Source: an uncultured Halocynthiibacter sp. (GTDB lineage: Bacteria > Pseudomonadota > Alphaproteobacteria > Rhodobacterales > Rhodobacteraceae). Taken from it: 64,000 nt of DNA. The notes beneath the pieces were generated by a model that worked only from the letters and a program-made list of their open reading frames with translations, was not told the DNA's origin and searched no databases. Below are positions 63,080 to 64,000 of the stretch, in pieces. How positions within the stretch are numbered: the stretch's first letter is position 1; each line of letters starts with the position of its first letter. Both the position numbers and the translations under genes were made by a program. The stretch covers positions 1,481,216-1,545,215 of the forward strand of contig CANNCD010000001.1 in NCBI GenBank assembly GCA_947503035.1, written 5' to 3'.

Positions 63080-63155
63080 TGGCAGGGGCTGAGGGACTCG
63101 AACCCACGACCCTCGGTTTTGGAGACCGATGCTCTACCAACTGAGCTAAACCCCT
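63080..63155 (-). tRNA. tRNA-Trp (anticodon CCA)
   Basis: A 76-base cloverleaf on the minus strand. The 7-bp acceptor stem starts AGGGGTT, the D arm is GCTCAGTTGGTAGAGC, the anticodon loop CTCCAAA gives CCA, the T arm contains GGTTCGAGTCC, and the 3' CCA is encoded (63080-63082). It lies downstream of tuf on the same strand, as is usual in alphaproteobacteria. Its 3' end faces the island, a common integration site. Confidence 0.95.
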
Positions 63156-63353
63156 ATGACCGAGACATGGAGTATTCGTAATCGGACGCGGGTTCAAGTG
63201 CTTTTTAATGCAAACCGTAGAATTGGTGTGAGGGGCTGGATCATGGGCTCGACGACCTGGAAGGGTGGGGGTCGCGACGCGCCTGAAAAACGCTTACCGG
63301 CCCTATCCCATTGTCCAATATAACTGATTGTGACAACGGCAGGCCACAATGCG

Positions 63354-63382
63354 AAAGGGGCGCCCGTTCTGGACGCCCCTTT
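63354..63382 (-). terminator. Terminator after tuf
   Basis: A 9-bp perfect stem (AAAGGGGCG/CGCCCCTTT) with an 11-base loop lies 22 bases after the tuf stop on the minus strand. The final TTT of the stem serves as a short T-run. Confidence 0.75.
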
Positions 63383-63403
63383 GTTAGATTAATCCGGTGA
63401 GGA

Positions 63404-64000
63404 TTAGTCTAGGATTTTGGATACAACACCAGAACCAACTGTGCGGCCGCCTTCGCGGATCGCAAAGCGTAGTTTTTCTTCCATCGCGATTGGAGCAATA
63501 AGTTCAACTTCGAACTTAAGGTTGTCGCCTGGCATTACCATTTCTGTACCTGCTGGCAGGTTAACAGTGCCGGTAACGTCAGTTGTACGGAAGTAGAACT
63601 GTGGACGGTAGTTCGCGAAGAATGGTGTGTGACGACCACCCTCATCTTTAGTCAGAATGTATGCTTCTGCTTCGAACTTGGTGTGTGGAGTAACAGAACC
63701 TGGCTTACAAAGGATCTGACCACGCTCGATGCCGTCACGGTCGATGCCGCGAAGAAGCGCACCGATGTTGTCGCCAGCTTCACCAGAATCAAGAAGCTTG
63801 CGGAACATCTCAACACCAGTACAGGTTGTTTTAGATGTGTCTTTAAGACCAACGATTTCGATCTCGTCACCAACGTTGATAACACCGCGCTCAACACGAC
63901 CAGTTACAACAGTACCGCGACCGGAAATTGAGAACACGTCCTCGATTGGCATCAAGAATGGCTCGTCAATCGCACGTGGTGGCTGTGGGATGTACTCGTC
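63404..64000 (-). CDS. tuf: Elongation factor Tu, C-terminal half (runs off window)
   Basis: About 198 C-terminal residues of EF-Tu are visible, with the domain 2 start [23 protein letters not shown] and the domain 3 end [18 protein letters not shown]. The N-terminal GTPase domain lies beyond 64000. Codon use is strongly biased, as expected for a very highly expressed gene. The location before tRNA-Trp marks it as the tuf copy that normally precedes secE-nusG. Confidence 0.97.
   Translation of the reverse strand, partial: DEYIPQPPRAIDEPFLMPIEDVFSISGRGTVVTGRVERGVINVGDEIEIVGLKDTSKTTCTGVEMFRKLLDSGEAGDNIGALLRGIDRDGIERGQILCKPGSVTPHTKFEAEAYILTKDEGGRHTPFFANYRPQFYFRTTDVTGTVNLPAGTEMVMPGDNLKFEVELIAPIAMEEKLRFAIREGGRTVGSGVVSKILD

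Noticed and set aside
62901..63092. Plus-strand frame ending near tRNA-Trp
   Set aside because: It is made of the right-end repeat and runs into the tRNA; no coding signs.
1..64000. CRISPR array or phage structural genes
   Set aside because: No regularly spaced repeat series and no capsid, tail, terminase or portal genes were seen.

Overview
The window reads as chromosomal DNA from a marine alphaproteobacterium of the Rhodobacteraceae (Roseobacter group, possibly near Loktanella or Octadecabacter). I base this on the dense set of solute transporters (sugar ABC, TAXI-TRAP, Tct, Sit), a complete oxidative galactose pathway, a Mur-type palindrome before a manganese transporter, and a tuf gene followed by tRNA-Trp. 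Taxon and functions are inferred from recognised families; no search was run.

From 1 to 49.4 kb the DNA is well-packed core or metabolic sequence. It holds an RND efflux pair (1-2754), a carboxymuconolactone-decarboxylase-like redox protein and a beta-hydroxyacid dehydrogenase (3.0-4.5 kb), a DUF2339 membrane protein and an ABC exporter (4.6-9.2 kb), and a sitABCD-type metal ABC operon (9.4-12.8 kb) headed by two near-identical palindromes. A ten-gene galactoside operon (12.9-24.8 kb) runs opposite to its IclR regulator and ABC ATPase (24.9-26.8 kb). It encodes uptake, alpha- and beta-galactosidase, and every De Ley-Doudoroff step from galactose to pyruvate plus glyceraldehyde-3-phosphate. 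Next come a universal stress protein, a fused TRAP permease and a TAXI binding protein, opposite a sensor kinase and FixJ-like regulator (26.9-34.0 kb). An AGE-family isomerase, a SulP transporter and a persulfide-detoxification set (metallo-hydrolase, two YeeE-like halves, DUF2892, Crp/Fnr regulator) follow at 34.1-39.9 kb. A TctD/TctE-like two-component pair plus an extra periplasmic binding protein faces a tctCBA transporter operon (39.9-46.1 kb). A sulfotransferase-like protein, an esterase and a DUF3179 protein close this part.

From 49.6 to 54.0 kb a decayed RTX-type gene is followed by an Lrp regulator divergent from a universal stress protein and an AGCS sodium symporter whose codon use resembles tuf, then a TRIC-family channel.

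From about 54.3 to 63.1 kb the window becomes an accessory island with many broken genes: a small secreted gene pair, a frameshifted polymerase-like remnant, an intact DUF4344 metallopeptidase, a frameshifted membrane-anchored gene, the 3' end of a second integrase, and a YbjN-like secreted gene with a lost start and an in-frame stop. An intact three-gene integrase operon, a two-gene unit of unknown function flanked by degenerate direct repeats, and a lipoprotein are also there. Several short repeats recur near both island ends. The island abuts tRNA-Trp and the 3' end of tuf; secE, the usual next gene, is absent from the expected place.
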